From NCBI RefSeq assembly GCF_024713945.1, contig NC_134685.1:3095001-3159000 (forward strand): a stretch of 64,000 bases of DNA, given 5' to 3'. The stretch is from Dermatophagoides farinae. Taxonomy: Eukaryota; Arthropoda; Arachnida; Sarcoptiformes; Pyroglyphidae. Below the pieces are notes generated by a model. That model ran no database searches, was not told the origin of the DNA, and saw nothing but the letters and a program-made list of their open reading frames with translations. Shown piece after piece: positions 1 through 12,892 of this stretch (positions within the stretch are counted from its first letter, which is position 1; every line of letters starts with the position of its first letter). Made by a program: the position numbers and the translations under genes.

Positions 1-3000
1 AGATTCAAAGTGAAAAATGAACCAAAAATGATGAAGAATACAAAATACAGATACATATAAAGATTCACTTCTTTTTCTGGCTGTTCATCTGGATCTTGTT
101 TCGAATCAATGGCATTGTTCATTATATCAAGCCAACCTTTGAATGTGGCCTAAAAAAAAGAAGAAGAAGAAGATCAGTTTCAATTTTTTTTGTTTGATTT
201 TTTTTTTAAACACATACCACTTGAAACAATGCAAGATAGGCATTAGGAACATTATCAAAATTAATCGGTGGATTATACCAAATGGTATGATTACGAGCCA
301 TACATGCTTCTTTGTTTGGTACATAACTTGCGTTTAGTTTCATTTTTGTTTCAGCATCAATACATTGATAGAATTTTCCCAGAAACAATTGTACACCCAT
401 TATGGAGAATATAAGCCAAAATATGAGACAAACTAACAATACATTGAAAATGGCTGGTATTGCCTGTATCAATGCGTTGACAACCACCTTTTTTCCCACC
501 ACCCAACGACAAAAAAAATCAGAATTAGAATCAAGTTTGAATTGATTTTGAAAAACAAGAAAAATGAAAAAAAATCAATGAAATACACATGCAATTACAT
601 TGACAACAGGCATTCGAATACATGCAAATTGAAATTTTTCGTTTTTTTTTGAATTAAAAAAACCAAGAAAATTGTTTGAAATGAAAGCAAGAATGAATCG
701 AAAAAAATGAATAAATTTAAAACATGCAAGCATGTGGTGATTCGAATATATCATCGAAATTGGTGAATTTGTGCGTGTGAAGAACATTTTCATTTTTTTT
801 GGAATAAAATGTGTGTGTGCGTGTGTGTGTTTTTTTTCATTTCATTTACAAATATATTTTGTTTACCCGCATTCCTTGAAATCTGGATAAAGCTCGTAAT
901 GGCCGCAAAGCTCGTAACGTCCGCATCGTTTTGAAAGCTTGAATTTTGGCCACACCAAACCAAGTGGCAATTAAATTTATCACCGATACCTTGTTTTGTT
1001 TTTCATTGATTTCATGTTTTTCGTGTATTGTTTATTTATTTGTTTGTTTTTTTTTGTTTGTTTGTTAGTTAGTTGGATTTTGGAACAAATACAATATATA
1101 TATAGATATGGTAAATGAGAAATGAAATTGAAAAAAAAATTTCAAAAAGGAAAAAAAGGAAAGATAACAAAAAATTCGATAATGATGATGTATTTTGAGA
1201 GATATCTACCACCACCACCACCCACCACCACCACAACATCAACAATCATTCTATGTATATAAACTAATCATGCAGCATCATCCAATCTATTCAGGGTTCA
1301 TATTCAGTAGAAAAAAAAATTCATCAAAGAATCTAAGGAATCTAAAGCTATCGTATGACGATAAAGTCAACCAAGTGGTTTTTCTATACAAATAGCTCCA
1401 GCATCCAAATAGCCACCGCCACCCCCATCCCAAATATATTATTATAATGCAACATTAATGCAACAATTTTTCATCATACAGAGAAAAATTTTTTTCTATC
1501 AATTAATATAATTAGGCTAAATCAATGCTAAAAATATAATTGATCAATTGATTCTAGTTCGATGAATGAATTTGTAATAATCATTCTAAATCACGATTAC
1601 GCGTATTTCGTGATTTTTATTAATTTTTCTATTTTTTGCTTTCAATTTCGTTAATTGATTGTTATTATTCACACTTACACGCATGCCTTCAAGCCGTGAA
1701 AGAGCTCGTAAAGGCCGTAATGCCCTTAATGTCCGCATCGTTTTAAATGCCGGTACATTTCCAAGGCCGAAAATTCCGACAAATATATTGAATATTGAAA
1801 CCTTTTTGTTTGTTTGTTTTTTTTATGGCGATATAAAATGATGTGTTGTTGATGTAAAGAGAAAGAGAAAGTTAAATTTAAAAAAAAATTATTTTTTTTT
1901 TCTATAAAACATCTAACACCATCTAACGGTCAGAATTTTTAAAGACTAATTTTTTTTCTGTTTTCTATTGGAAAGTTTTTCATTTGAAATTATTATATTA
2001 TATATTTCAAATGAAAAAAATAAGATAAGAGAGAAAAAAATGGTTAGATGACTAGAAAAAAAAATGAATGAATAGAATGAATAGGAAAGAATGGGGAAAG
2101 GAAAGATAATATAGATTGGAAAAGTAAATAACAAAGGTAATAATAATTACCATAACGATGACAAAATCAAGCCAACACCAAACATTTGTAAAATAACCGG
2201 CAAAACCAAATGCAAGCCATTTGATTAACATTTCACAAATGAAAATGACTGTAAAAAATTTGTCCATATAACCAAGATATTCCATGAATAATGGATCTTT
2301 TTTAAAATTTACATCTTCCAATGCCTGTGTAAATGAAATTTAAAAAAAAATCAGAAATTTTCAAATTGAATTCAATACTATTACTTACCAATGCCATACT
2401 ACTAATAAGAATCAATGTAATGACCAATGTTTCAAAATATTTATGTTCAACAAATTTATAACAACGTGTACGTATCTCTTTCCAACGTGTCCAGAATGGT
2501 GTATCATCTAAACACCATGGACAATATTTATACATTGGTTCTGGAAAACATTCCGATGGATATTCATTGATTATAACATCAGCTGTGGCTGTATCTAGTT
2601 TATCATCACTAACACTATTATCCATTGATTTATGTCCAGGTATTATTAATGAAACAATATTATCATGATGATGTTCACTTAGATTACTATCACTATTGGC
2701 TTTCGAATCATCCAATGAATTCATATGTAATGGTGGTGGCTGTTGTTGTTGTTGAGCATTATCATTTTGATGATTTAATTGATTTTGCATTTGTTGTTGC
2801 GATGATGGTTGTTGCTGTGCGTTATTATTAACTGAATTTACATTGATACTATTGCAAGGTGTAGCTACTGCTGCTGTTGTTGTTGTACCGCCATTAATTT
2901 TCGATGATTCTTTGAATAATGCCATTTCAAAATCTGTATGTGTCATTTTACCAATATTATTGGCTATCGAGGAAGTTTTTTGATTTGCTGCTGTTTGACC

Positions 3001-6000
3001 ATCAATAAAAAGCTGATGATGACCAGTTATTATATCTAAATCATTGAGCATATTATCATCATGTGGTTGATGATGATCAAATGTTGGATCACCAATTTGA
3101 TTACGTGTTTTTGGCTTTAGACGCTTGTGTGTGAGTGGGAGAAAACAAAAAAAATTAAAAATCATCGATTAAATTATTCATAACCAGAATACATACCTTA
3201 AATGAACGTATAAATTTCATTTTAATCCATTTGAATGCACGTGAAAAACGATCAAATGCTTCCTGAAGTTTTTTTGTATCGGCACTTTCCGATGTTGGTG
3301 CCGATAAATTTGATGCACCAAATGATGATAGTAATAAAGCTAAAAATAAATTGAGCACAACCAAATAGCCAATGACAACAGTGGCCAAAAAAAATGGAAC
3401 ACAAGCAGCACCGGAAACACGCATACAATCCCACATGGATTCAATCCATTCACCACATAATACACGAAATACAATCATGAATGAATGCATAAAATCTTTG
3501 AAATTCCAACGTGGTATTTCTTTTCCACCAAAACTAAAATTTGGATAAAAATTTGTAAGCATTAAAAAGAGAAAAAAAATCATCTCAAAACTTACTTTTC
3601 TTCCGTGTAATTTTTTCCAAACAATTGCATGCCCATCACAGCAAATATAAAGATTATAATACCCAATACAAATGTTAGATTACCAAGATCACCAACCGTT
3701 TTACCCATAATCGATATCAATAGATTCAATGTTGGCCATGATTTAGCCAATTTAAATACACGAAGCTAAATGAATGGAATGAATGATTTCCATTGTTCAA
3801 TAGAATCAAAACTTACCAAACGAAATGATCGTAATACAGAAAGACCGGAAACCGATGATAAACTAACATCCAATAGTGACAGAATGACGATAACAAAATC
3901 AAATATATTCCAACCTTCACGGAAATAAAATTTTGGACTTAATGCTACCAATTTTAATGTGGCTTCAATTGCAAAAATGGCTGTGAAAAACTAATGAAAA
4001 AAAGAGATTTATTTAATTAATTAACAAACAAGAAATACTCACAAAATTTCCTTTTTGTAATATATTTTCAAAATCTTTATCCATATTATGATGATCCATT
4101 GCCATGAACAATGTATTGACCACAATGCATAATGTAATGAATAATTCCATAAATGGATCGAAAACAACTAGCGCCACTAATTCTTGTACACGTATCCAAC
4201 ACCAGAAACAATCCCATACACATAATATATCCAAACATTTTAAACAACCGGTTGTAAAACGTTCTTTCAATGTTGGTTTTTCATAATCATCACTGGAATA
4301 ATGTGATGATGATAATGATGATGAATCGGATTGTGAATCAATTAGATCATCATCATTTGGATAATTTTCAATATCACCACCATGATGATGATGTCGTTGT
4401 TGATGATATGGTGAACTTTCTGTAGGAAAGTAGTATATGGAAACTGTAATGGATGATGAGAAAAAAAATTGAAGCGAAAAAAAACAACAAAACGAAAAAA
4501 AACAATCAATTTTTTACAATTTTAGCTACTTAAATAACACAAACACACACGCAGAACATAAAAAAAATGCAGAAAAAAAAAACAACAACAACAACAACAA
4601 CAAAAATGATGATTTGATGTGCCATAACATTGAAAAACTTTACAAAAAATTTTTTTTCATAATCAAAAAACACGCACACACGAATCATAAACATGCACAG
4701 CATTCATCATTATATTGTATTAATACCATACCTCTTTCATTTGATTGTTGTTGTTGATGATTCTGTTTATTCTTCATCATATGATCAACGGATGCTTGTT
4801 CAATTATATCATTCAATACCATAACATCTGTATTTTGAATTGGATAGAATTGTAGAAAAAAAAATTCAATAAATTCTTGAAAAAATACCTTTCATATAAA
4901 CATTGGCAGAATTTGGCTGTGTATTAGCATTAGTAGTTGTGGCTTGAAAATTATTTACACCAGGTAAAAATGGTTGTAACATTGGCAAATTACTTTGTAC
5001 AGTAGTAGTAGCAGCAGCAGCAGGTACGATAGTATTTTTGGCCCATTCATCATTGTAGAATTTTTCCACCTGATATTTGAAAAATTAAAAACAAAACAAA
5101 AAAAATTTCCATCAATTTCTTTTTCGATCATTTTGACAAAAATTAATCCACAAGTCAAACAAACAAACAAACATACATTCGACATACGTCTGGCACGTAA
5201 ATGATAATCTTTGGCCCATAATGGTGGCAGATTTGTGGTGGCAAAACCTAAACGGCCATAAATATCTCCATGCGATGTATAGGATATACGTGATGAATGT
5301 GATGTATATGTTGAATTATGTGTGGATGTTGATTCAACATTTTCCATCATTGTCAAAGGATTATTATTACTAAAGGCACCATTCGATGAACGAAACGTTG
5401 GCTGATTAGATTCATATTCAAAATTAGATAAACTTAAGGCTTTTGATGGTCGATGATGATAATGTTGTTGTTGATGATGATGATGATGATTATGATAAGG
5501 TGGTGGCTGTAATCCATCCCTATCCGGAAATGGAGGTAGATTCTCTTCGGACAATGGTGTCTGTGCTGCACTATCATCGGCAAATGGTAAATCTTTTTGT
5601 CCATCAATATATTTATGAACAGCAGATGATGATGTTTTATGTTTACGTTGTTTATTAAAACTTTCTGGACATTTATAATTATGATTATGATGATGACGAT
5701 TCGATGATTCATGATCACCACTTTCATGGCCTTTTTTGCCATTCTCATCATCATCATCATCATCATCATTTAAGGCATTTAAATTTTGATCGTTTATATT
5801 GTTATCATTATTTATGCGAGAATTTTGCTGTTGCTGTTGTTGTTTGAACGGTGATCCAGGCAGTGAAAGACTAGTCTAATCCATACAATTGTATGAAAGA
5901 GAAAAAGAGAAAAAAAAATTATAACAAAATGACAAAGACCTTGACCTAGATTAATAATTCTTTATCCACTCATTCCAATTCACAACCTATGGTTTAATTA

Positions 6001-6734
6001 CTAAGTTTTATTCTGTCCATTTTTTTTTGAAAAAAAATGTTTCAATATTCTAATACATCGTTATTTTTTTATTTTAGGCTAATGAATATTCTCTCTCTCT
6101 CTCTCATTCTCTATGTTGATTATAATTGAGAATCAGCCCTTTCCAAACTGTGGTCCGCGACCCAGTATCGGTCAGCAAGAAAAATTTTACTGCCAACATT
6201 GGTCTGTAGCATTTGAAAAAAAAAATTTGGAAAACACCGAGTTTTGTAACAATTATATTCAAACTGAAATTTGTTTCATTCATATAATTAGTTCCAATTT
6301 ATAATAAAAATGTCATTTGGTCATGTCATTATGGCCCAATAGTTATGACCGGTCGATTTATAAATGATTTTTGTCATCATCATCATCATCATTTATAAAA
6401 TACTTATTTGATCCATTGAAGGACAATCTATTTGGATCATGTGTGTGTGTGTGTTTGCGAATAAGACAAAAAAAAATATCACCATAGTTACGATCACTAG
6501 AAGCGAAAAAAAACACCTGAATAGAATACACAAGTTTTGTACAAGAAAAAAAAGTAATCGTTACAACAAAATTATCTGTAACAGACAGAAAATAGATATG
6601 GCCAATTTCAAAACATGAGTTATAATAAGTAAACCTTTTTTTTGTTTCAACTTATCAATTAATAACACACACACACACACACCCACACAAACACACATTA
6701 ATTTATTAATATATCGATAATGATATATTGACAT

Positions 6735-6776
<42 letters not shown>

Positions 6777-9515
6777 CAGTCATTATGAATGGAAAGATAT
6801 AATAAATGCTTACCTTACGTATTGTTGATGATTGTTGTTGATTCAATGCCAATGAATCTGGTGGTTTTATTTTCCGTTGTGATTGTTGATTATTATTATT
6901 ATTATTGTGATGTTTATTATTTTTTTTATATTTGCATTCACAATCAAGATATTGACATGTTGTTGTTGATGATGATAATGATACCGATGATGATGATGAT
7001 GATGAACATAAGGCAGATGAAACAGATTCCGAAGTTGTTGATGTTGATGATGATGATGATGATGTAGATGAAGAAGCACGAAAAGATGGACTAGGACATG
7101 ATGTGGACGGTTGTTTATTTTGTTGATGATTACGATGATGACGAGATCTAAGTTGTGTTTCCTGTGTGGTTATTATAGGCTGTAATGGTTGTTGTGTGGT
7201 CATGGTTGTTGATGATGGATATCCCAGATAATTGGCCATTACATTATTATTATTATTATTATATGGACCTTGTGGCACCTGTAATGATGATGGTTGTTGT
7301 TGTGATAATAAATCCATTGGTATTGATGATGACCGTGATCGTCGATTTTGTTGTTGTTGTTGTTGTATAACATCCAATGTATTACCATAAGGTGTTGGAC
7401 GAATAGCTGCCGATGCAATAGCTGATGCAACATTATATGCTGATAAACGGCTACTACGACGACTACGTCTTTGTCCATTACCACCACCACCATGATGATG
7501 ACTACCACCACCACCAGGTCCATATAAATCTTCTTCCGCTAAACGACATGCTTCAGCATACGCTGCTTCTTCAGCCGCTGTTGCAATCTCTTCTTCTTCA
7601 GCTTTTTTCTGTAATTCATCATAACTCATTGCAACGATAGCCAAAATTAGATTCACCAAATAGAATGATCCTAAAAATATTACGACAAGAAAAAAACTAA
7701 CATGCCATAAACCGGTAACACGAATAATCATTTGATATAATGTTTCCCATGAATCTTGTGTCATCAAACGAAATGATGATAATAATGCCCAACCAAATGT
7801 ATCAAAATTTGTATAACCATAATTAGGATTATCACCAAAACCTTGTAAACATGTATAATCAGGTGGACAATGTCTTTGGTGTGAATAATAATAATTAGTT
7901 GAAAAAGTTAAAATTTTGAAATACAACAAAAAATCCAAAAAAAAACTTACTGTGAACTATTCCCACATAGATATGGTGGTGATTCGGGTGTTTTATAATA
8001 CCAATTTGAGCTATTACTACACCATGAATTCCATTCTTCATATGTAGTAAGATTACCATCATGATTACGAATACATTTTTGTGTCAATACACCCATATAT
8101 ACTTGTAGACCAAGTAATGCAAATACCGATAATGAAAAACAAGTCAATATGATTACATCTTTAAGATTTTTTACAGATTCAATTACAGCGCCAACAATTG
8201 TTTTCATACCCGGTATAATAGCAACAGTTTTTAATGCACGTAATACCCTGAATGTACGAAGTGCACTTAAATTACCAAGATCGGCTACGCCCATCGTTAG
8301 ATAGGCCAACATTATAACAGCAAAATCTAGCCAATTCCAAGGATCACGTAGATAGGTAAATGGTGTTAATATAAAACCACGAGCAGCAACTTTTAAACAT
8401 GATTCAAATGTATAAATTGTGGTGAATATAATTCTGTATATGGATCAATGGATGAATAAATTGAATGAAAAACAACACAGAAACAAGCAAAAAGAACGAA
8501 AAAAAAACTTACTCGGTGCGTTCAATCGATTCTTCTGGCGGTAATGTCATCAATATACAATTAATCAATATTGTTACTATAACTAAAAAACTGAATAAAG
8601 GATGTACAAGCATATAGATGGCAACACGCCGTAATGGATTGAATGGTGATAATATAAACAATGAATTTGTTGCACTAAAACGAAATATATCTTTACTTTT
8701 GCTGATCACAGTAAATGTCTAGAAAATGTGTGAATAAATAAATGAAAAAATTAAAATTAAACAAAAATGAAAATAAAAATAAAAATTAACAATACCATAT
8801 TATTTTGATAATAACGATCAATATCTTCGATTGGTGTGGCAATCAATTCTGGTGGAAACACACGCTGTAAACCTCTTGGTAATGGTAGGCCAGCTTCCAA
8901 CATTGGATCTGGTTCACATATTTCTTGATTATGAGCATGATGTGTATAGATTGTGGTTGTATCACCCTATTCATAGATGAATTTAGATGATGGAAATTAA
9001 TTTTTATTATTAAAAAAAATTATATTGATAAATCTTACTTCTTTTTGTGCCTTTCGTAACTTTTCTTCAGCAATTCTTTCTTTAATGGCAGCCAATGATT
9101 CACGTGTAAATGGCCGAAATACATATTGTTGTTGCTGTTGTTGTTGTTGTAAACCTTTCTGTGTAAAACCTGGATTGCCACCACCACCACCGCCACCACC
9201 ACTTTTTTCATTTGTTCCAGCTGTATCCGGTTGCTGCTGTTGTTGGCTATAATATTGTAAAAATGATAATCGACGATCATGTGCACTTTCATGTGAACGT
9301 TGTGAATATGAGGAATGTTTTCGATTTGATGTTGATGATTGCTGCTGCTGTTGCTGTTGCTGTTGATGATGAGTCGATGATAATGATTCTGAATCATCTT
9401 GGCTGACAATATTTGTGACTGATAAAAATTGATTATAATTTTGGCTATGATGATTATCATTGTTATTATTGGCTGTTGTTTGCTCGTCCAAGTTATTTAT
9501 ATGTCGGACGGACAT
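1..9515 (-). CDS. para: Voltage-gated sodium channel alpha subunit (para/Nav1 type), partial: N-terminus to domain III S6
   Basis: This is the pore-forming neuronal Na+ channel of the plasma membrane and the pyrethroid/DDT target. Coding exons on the minus strand, 5' to 3': 9515-9039, 8966-8796, 8718-8513, 8433-7951, 7873-6814, 5875-5177, 5069-4889, 4827-4732, 4443-4043, 3990-3817, 3765-3596, 3533-3197, 3123-2389, 2324-2151, one of 1801-1679 or 989-867, 487-218, 149-1. All junctions are GT-AG and phases agree; about 1,968 residues are visible. Family marks are FRPFTRESL near residue 133, the S4 run [14 protein letters not shown] in domain I, and ISYTSHGD in the I-II linker. Domain II has [15 protein letters not shown] and domain III has [15 protein letters not shown]. 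The selectivity residues D (QDSWE), E (GEWIES) and K (TFKGW) are seen; domain IV lies outside. The N-terminus carries about 130 extra Gln/Ser/Gly-rich residues compared with insect para. The start at 9515 is the first ATG of the open exon; an upstream coding exon cannot be excluded. Confidence 0.95.
867..989 (-). other. para: Sodium channel alternative exon, copy 2 (domain III S3-S4)
   Basis: This is the second 123-bp phase-0 exon, with acceptor AAG and donor GTAAAC. It encodes [17 protein letters not shown] followed by [21 protein letters not shown]. The S4 arginines match copy 1. The S3 end and the S3-S4 loop differ clearly. About 690 bp separate the two copies. Either joins in frame between 2324-2151 and 487-218. 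Confidence 0.88.
990..1678 (-). other. Intron between the two alternative exons
   Basis: This 689-bp stretch separates the mutually exclusive exons. It has CA-rich and poly-A/T tracts and a CCACCACCACC run near 1206-1232. No additional coding exon was recognised. Any splicing-competition elements would be expected here and in the flanking introns 1802-2150 and 488-866, which likewise show only low-complexity AT-rich sequence. Confidence 0.6.
1679..1801 (-). other. para: Sodium channel alternative exon, copy 1 (domain III S3-S4)
   Basis: This is a 123-bp (41-codon) phase-0 exon with acceptor AAAAAG and donor GTAAGT. It encodes the end of S3 ([13 protein letters not shown]) and the S4 voltage sensor ([21 protein letters not shown]). 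It has the same length, phase and position in the protein as the exon at 867-989, so only one of the two can be used per transcript. In Drosophila para the same place in domain III holds the mutually exclusive exons k and l. I infer the same arrangement here. Confidence 0.88.
6134..6300 (+). mobile_element. Relic of a hAT-type DNA transposon end inside a sodium channel intron
   Basis: The stretch begins CAGCCCTTTCCAAACTGTGG, followed by a CCGCGACCC tract. This is the look of the terminal inverted repeats and subterminal sequence of hAT (Charlie/SPIN-like) elements. Inside there are further GGTC-type subterminal motifs (near 6170 and 6202). It lies in the 938-bp intron 5876-6813. I could not find a matching inverted end or a clear 8-bp target duplication, so it is probably one end of a decayed or truncated non-autonomous copy. 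The right limit is approximate. It stands out from the surrounding low-complexity DNA by its GC-rich, non-repetitive start. Confidence 0.5.
6740..6769. repeat. (CT)15 microsatellite
   Basis: This uninterrupted CT dinucleotide run lies 45 bp downstream of the donor of sodium channel exon 7873-6814; it reads GA on the sense strand. It is likely polymorphic. Confidence 0.9.
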
Positions 9516-12500
9516 ATTTAATAACTTGACGATAAAAAATTTTTAAACAAATTTTCTTCCGTCTTTATTGTTGTTGTTGTTGTTGTTTGTTTTTATTTTT
9601 GTTGTTTTTCATCAAATAATAACGGACGATTCAAAATGAATGAATGATGATGATGAACAAAATGGAATGAGCGCCAGTTTTTCACTTAAAAATTAAAAAA
9701 AAAAATTAAAGAATTTCATGGACATTTGATCATTGTTGTTCGATCATTGTCATCTTTATCGTTGATGATGATAATTGTTGATTGATTTATTTGATTGATT
9801 CAATCTAATTGATTTGCCATAATAATCATAATCAATGACGATGATGATGGTGGCGATGATGACGATAGACATGACATTGTATTCATCAACAATGCATGTC
9901 ATTTTTGTTTGTTTTTAAATTTCAATTTCGAATTTTTCTTCTTTTTTTATTCATAAGCTTAATCAAGTTTTTGTTGATTAAAAATCATCATCATCATTGT
10001 CGATTGTTTGTGTCGAATGAGGGCAACCATTTTAACAGTTTGTTTCATCAAGTTGAAATTCTAAATTGGAAAACAAAAACAGAAAAATAAAAGATGAAAA
10101 ATTTGCATCGACAAGTGAGAATTTTTTGTTTTGTATTGTTTTGTCGGTTCTTTATAATTTATGAATTTCATCAAAAAAAAAAAAAAAAAACAGATTGATC
10201 AACAACAAGGAAAAAGAATGTGTGTGTGGGATTCAATTCCGTTTTTTTCCCGTGTTTTGTGTGTTTCGTGGCCACTCCACACCATTAATATCATCAATAG
10301 AAAGAGAGGGAGAGAGAGAGAGAAAAGCCAAGATAACGAATAGTTTTCTGGTTTTCATTTCTGGTTGCTAAAATATAGTGAGAGAAAGAGAGAAAGAGAA
10401 AAAAACCACCACAAAGGCAAAAGTAAAATTTTTTGGATCGATAGTTTTTTTTTCACTACCAACCATTTTCTTTTCTCTATTTTCTGGTATAGTATTATAG
10501 TTATTATAGTTGCAAAATGTTTGATTGGGTCTAGCCAGGTTTGGCTGGCTCTTGGTTTCTTGGATTCATTTGGTTGGCCTAGGCAACCACACACACACAT
10601 GCACACCTTTACAGAGACAATTACGGTTATTCGGAGAAAAAAAAATTTGACGGGAAATATCAGAAGAAAAAACAATGAATATGAATAGAGAAGAAAAGAT
10701 ATTATTTGGCCAGATTCAGGTTCTCGACCAGCATCTCAACCCACACACACCCACATTTAAATCACAACAAAAACAACAACAACTGATAAAAGAAAATAAA
10801 GTCAAATTTTTTCTTTTTTTAGAAAAAAAACGTCGTTGAAACAAATGTCGTCGATTGATGAGACAACAAACGAACGAACGAACGAACTGATAAGATAAAA
10901 TGAATGTATGATATATATGAACACAATGAGAATTTGAGAAAACTGAAAATTGTAAATATATGGTGAGGCTGAGGTGTGGCTGTTGATGAATCAGATGAAA
11001 TGAAAAGGAAACTTTTGGTTACAAGTTGCAGAATTTATACCCGAAATATATGTTGTTGTTGTTGTTGGTAGCTATTATTCAACACATACCGGTGGTAATA
11101 CGATTGTGATTCATTTGTTTCATAAGAAAAGAAAACATTCTTCTCATTGACTTGATCTTCATTGTTGAATCGAAAATTTCTTCAAACAAATGACATAACA
11201 GGCTTATGATTTTCATTTGGCTGCAATAATAATGCATGTGCTGTGATGATGATGATGATAACAATGTGATGAAATCATGTATCATCATCATCATCATCAT
11301 CACTCATCATTCAAATCAGGATTAATTGTGTTTGTGTATGTATGTGGCCAGTTGAGTCCCGAAAATCGATCAATCATTACAAGATTTTCATATTTAAAAA
11401 TTCAATCTTGATTGCCAAAAATTGTTGTTTGTGAAGATAAAATTAAAATTGATTATGGAAATCGTTTATTGTTCTGCAAAAAAAAAGACACACACACAAC
11501 AAACTGATAATTATTTTTAATTTCGTTTATCATCATGGTAAAATTGTTCAACTTACACATTGAGAGATGGTGAAAAAAATATCAGTGAAATTCTGGATAC
11601 AGAAAACTCGTACATATATGCTAATTTAAGGTACCACAATCATTCTATTTTTTTTATCATATTTGTACATTAATTACCGTTCGATGGGCGGTTATTGGTC
11701 ATATTTTGTGGCAATAATAAAAAAAACAAAATAAACGTGACCAAAAAAAAAAAAAAAAAAATTGGCGGATGGATAAAAAGTACTCACTGAACCAAAATAT
11801 ATTCTCGAACCAGACACAAACACACAGCAACACACACACACACACAATCGAATCATTATATCCGTATGTTCGATAATCGATTCTACAATCGATACTTTTT
11901 GATACATACAACAACTATATCGAAAATGATGAAAAAATTGTTCGCTTTTTTTTCTATCTGACCAATCTATTTTTTTTTTTTTTTTGTTATTTCGAATAAC
12001 AAAAACAATTTCCATCCACTGCCATCATGCTCGATAAAATCGAATTGATGACTAATTCATATCGGAATTGATATTTTGTATCCATATTTTGTTGTCGTTG
12101 TTGTTGCTGCTGATGATGATGATGAATAATTATTAGTTGTTGGCCATTGGCCATAGATTATGTTTATGACATTTATTCTTCATCGTTGGCCACAGAAGTG
12201 AATGTTGATTTCTCTGATTCAACGAACCGGATTGATTTAATTTGAAGATAATGGGCTAACATGGCTTTTTCTGTCTGGATTCAAGGTGTGAAATTTCCGA
12301 ATATGGTCTCAAATTTTTTTTTCTGTATTAAGAATCATCAAGAAAATTGACAAAATTCTCAGTTTTTTGGTTATTTGCTGCTCATGATGATCATACATCA
12401 GCGCCAGAACATCGACGACAACAACCACAACAATAGCAATGAGAAAAACATCCAGAAAAAAAGCCAATAAATCAATTTTTTTCTCTTTCATACCAGACCG

Positions 12501-12854
12501 GATCAAATTTAGAGAAGAAAAATGAACCAAAAAAAAAAAGATGTTGTTTTGGGTTCAATTCAATTTTTTTTCCGGTTTATATAATATATGATATGATGAT
12601 GATGACGAATGAATTATTATCTATTCATTCAGCATTGAGAATTCTGGTCATGGTCATCATCATTCCAATAATTCAAGTCTCATTCATTATCCATGTTCGT
12701 TTTTTGTTGTTGTTGTTGTTGGTTAGTGGTCGAATAGTTGGTGTCATCATCAAAAATATCATCATGGCAGTTTGATAACAATAACTCTTTCGTTCATGTG
12801 TGTATGTGTATGTGTGATGCAGAAATAAAGAAAAAAAATTCTGTTGTTCCCGTT

Positions 12855-12892
12855 ATTTGTCATTCTTGAATTTCAATTCAAAAATGACAAAT
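12855..12892. repeat. 18-bp inverted repeat with 2-nt loop
   Basis: The arms 12855-12872 and 12875-12892 are complementary except for one position, giving an almost perfect hairpin. It lies in the sodium channel upstream interval. It could form a cruciform or an RNA stem if transcribed; no function is known. Confidence 0.75.

Noticed and set aside
1195-1395. Plus-strand ORF with [12 protein letters not shown] in the sodium channel intron
   Set aside because: It is low-complexity, arises from CCACCACC repeats, and lies between the two alternative exons on the opposite strand.
9035-9460. Minus-strand ORF overlapping sodium channel exon 1 in another frame
   Set aside because: It is a shadow of the CAA/CAG-rich first exon; the FRPFTRESL frame is the real one.
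10540-10580. GCCAGG/TGGCTGG stretch as a nuclear factor I site
   Set aside because: The spacing does not fit TTGGC-N5-GCCAA; only a weak short hairpin is present.
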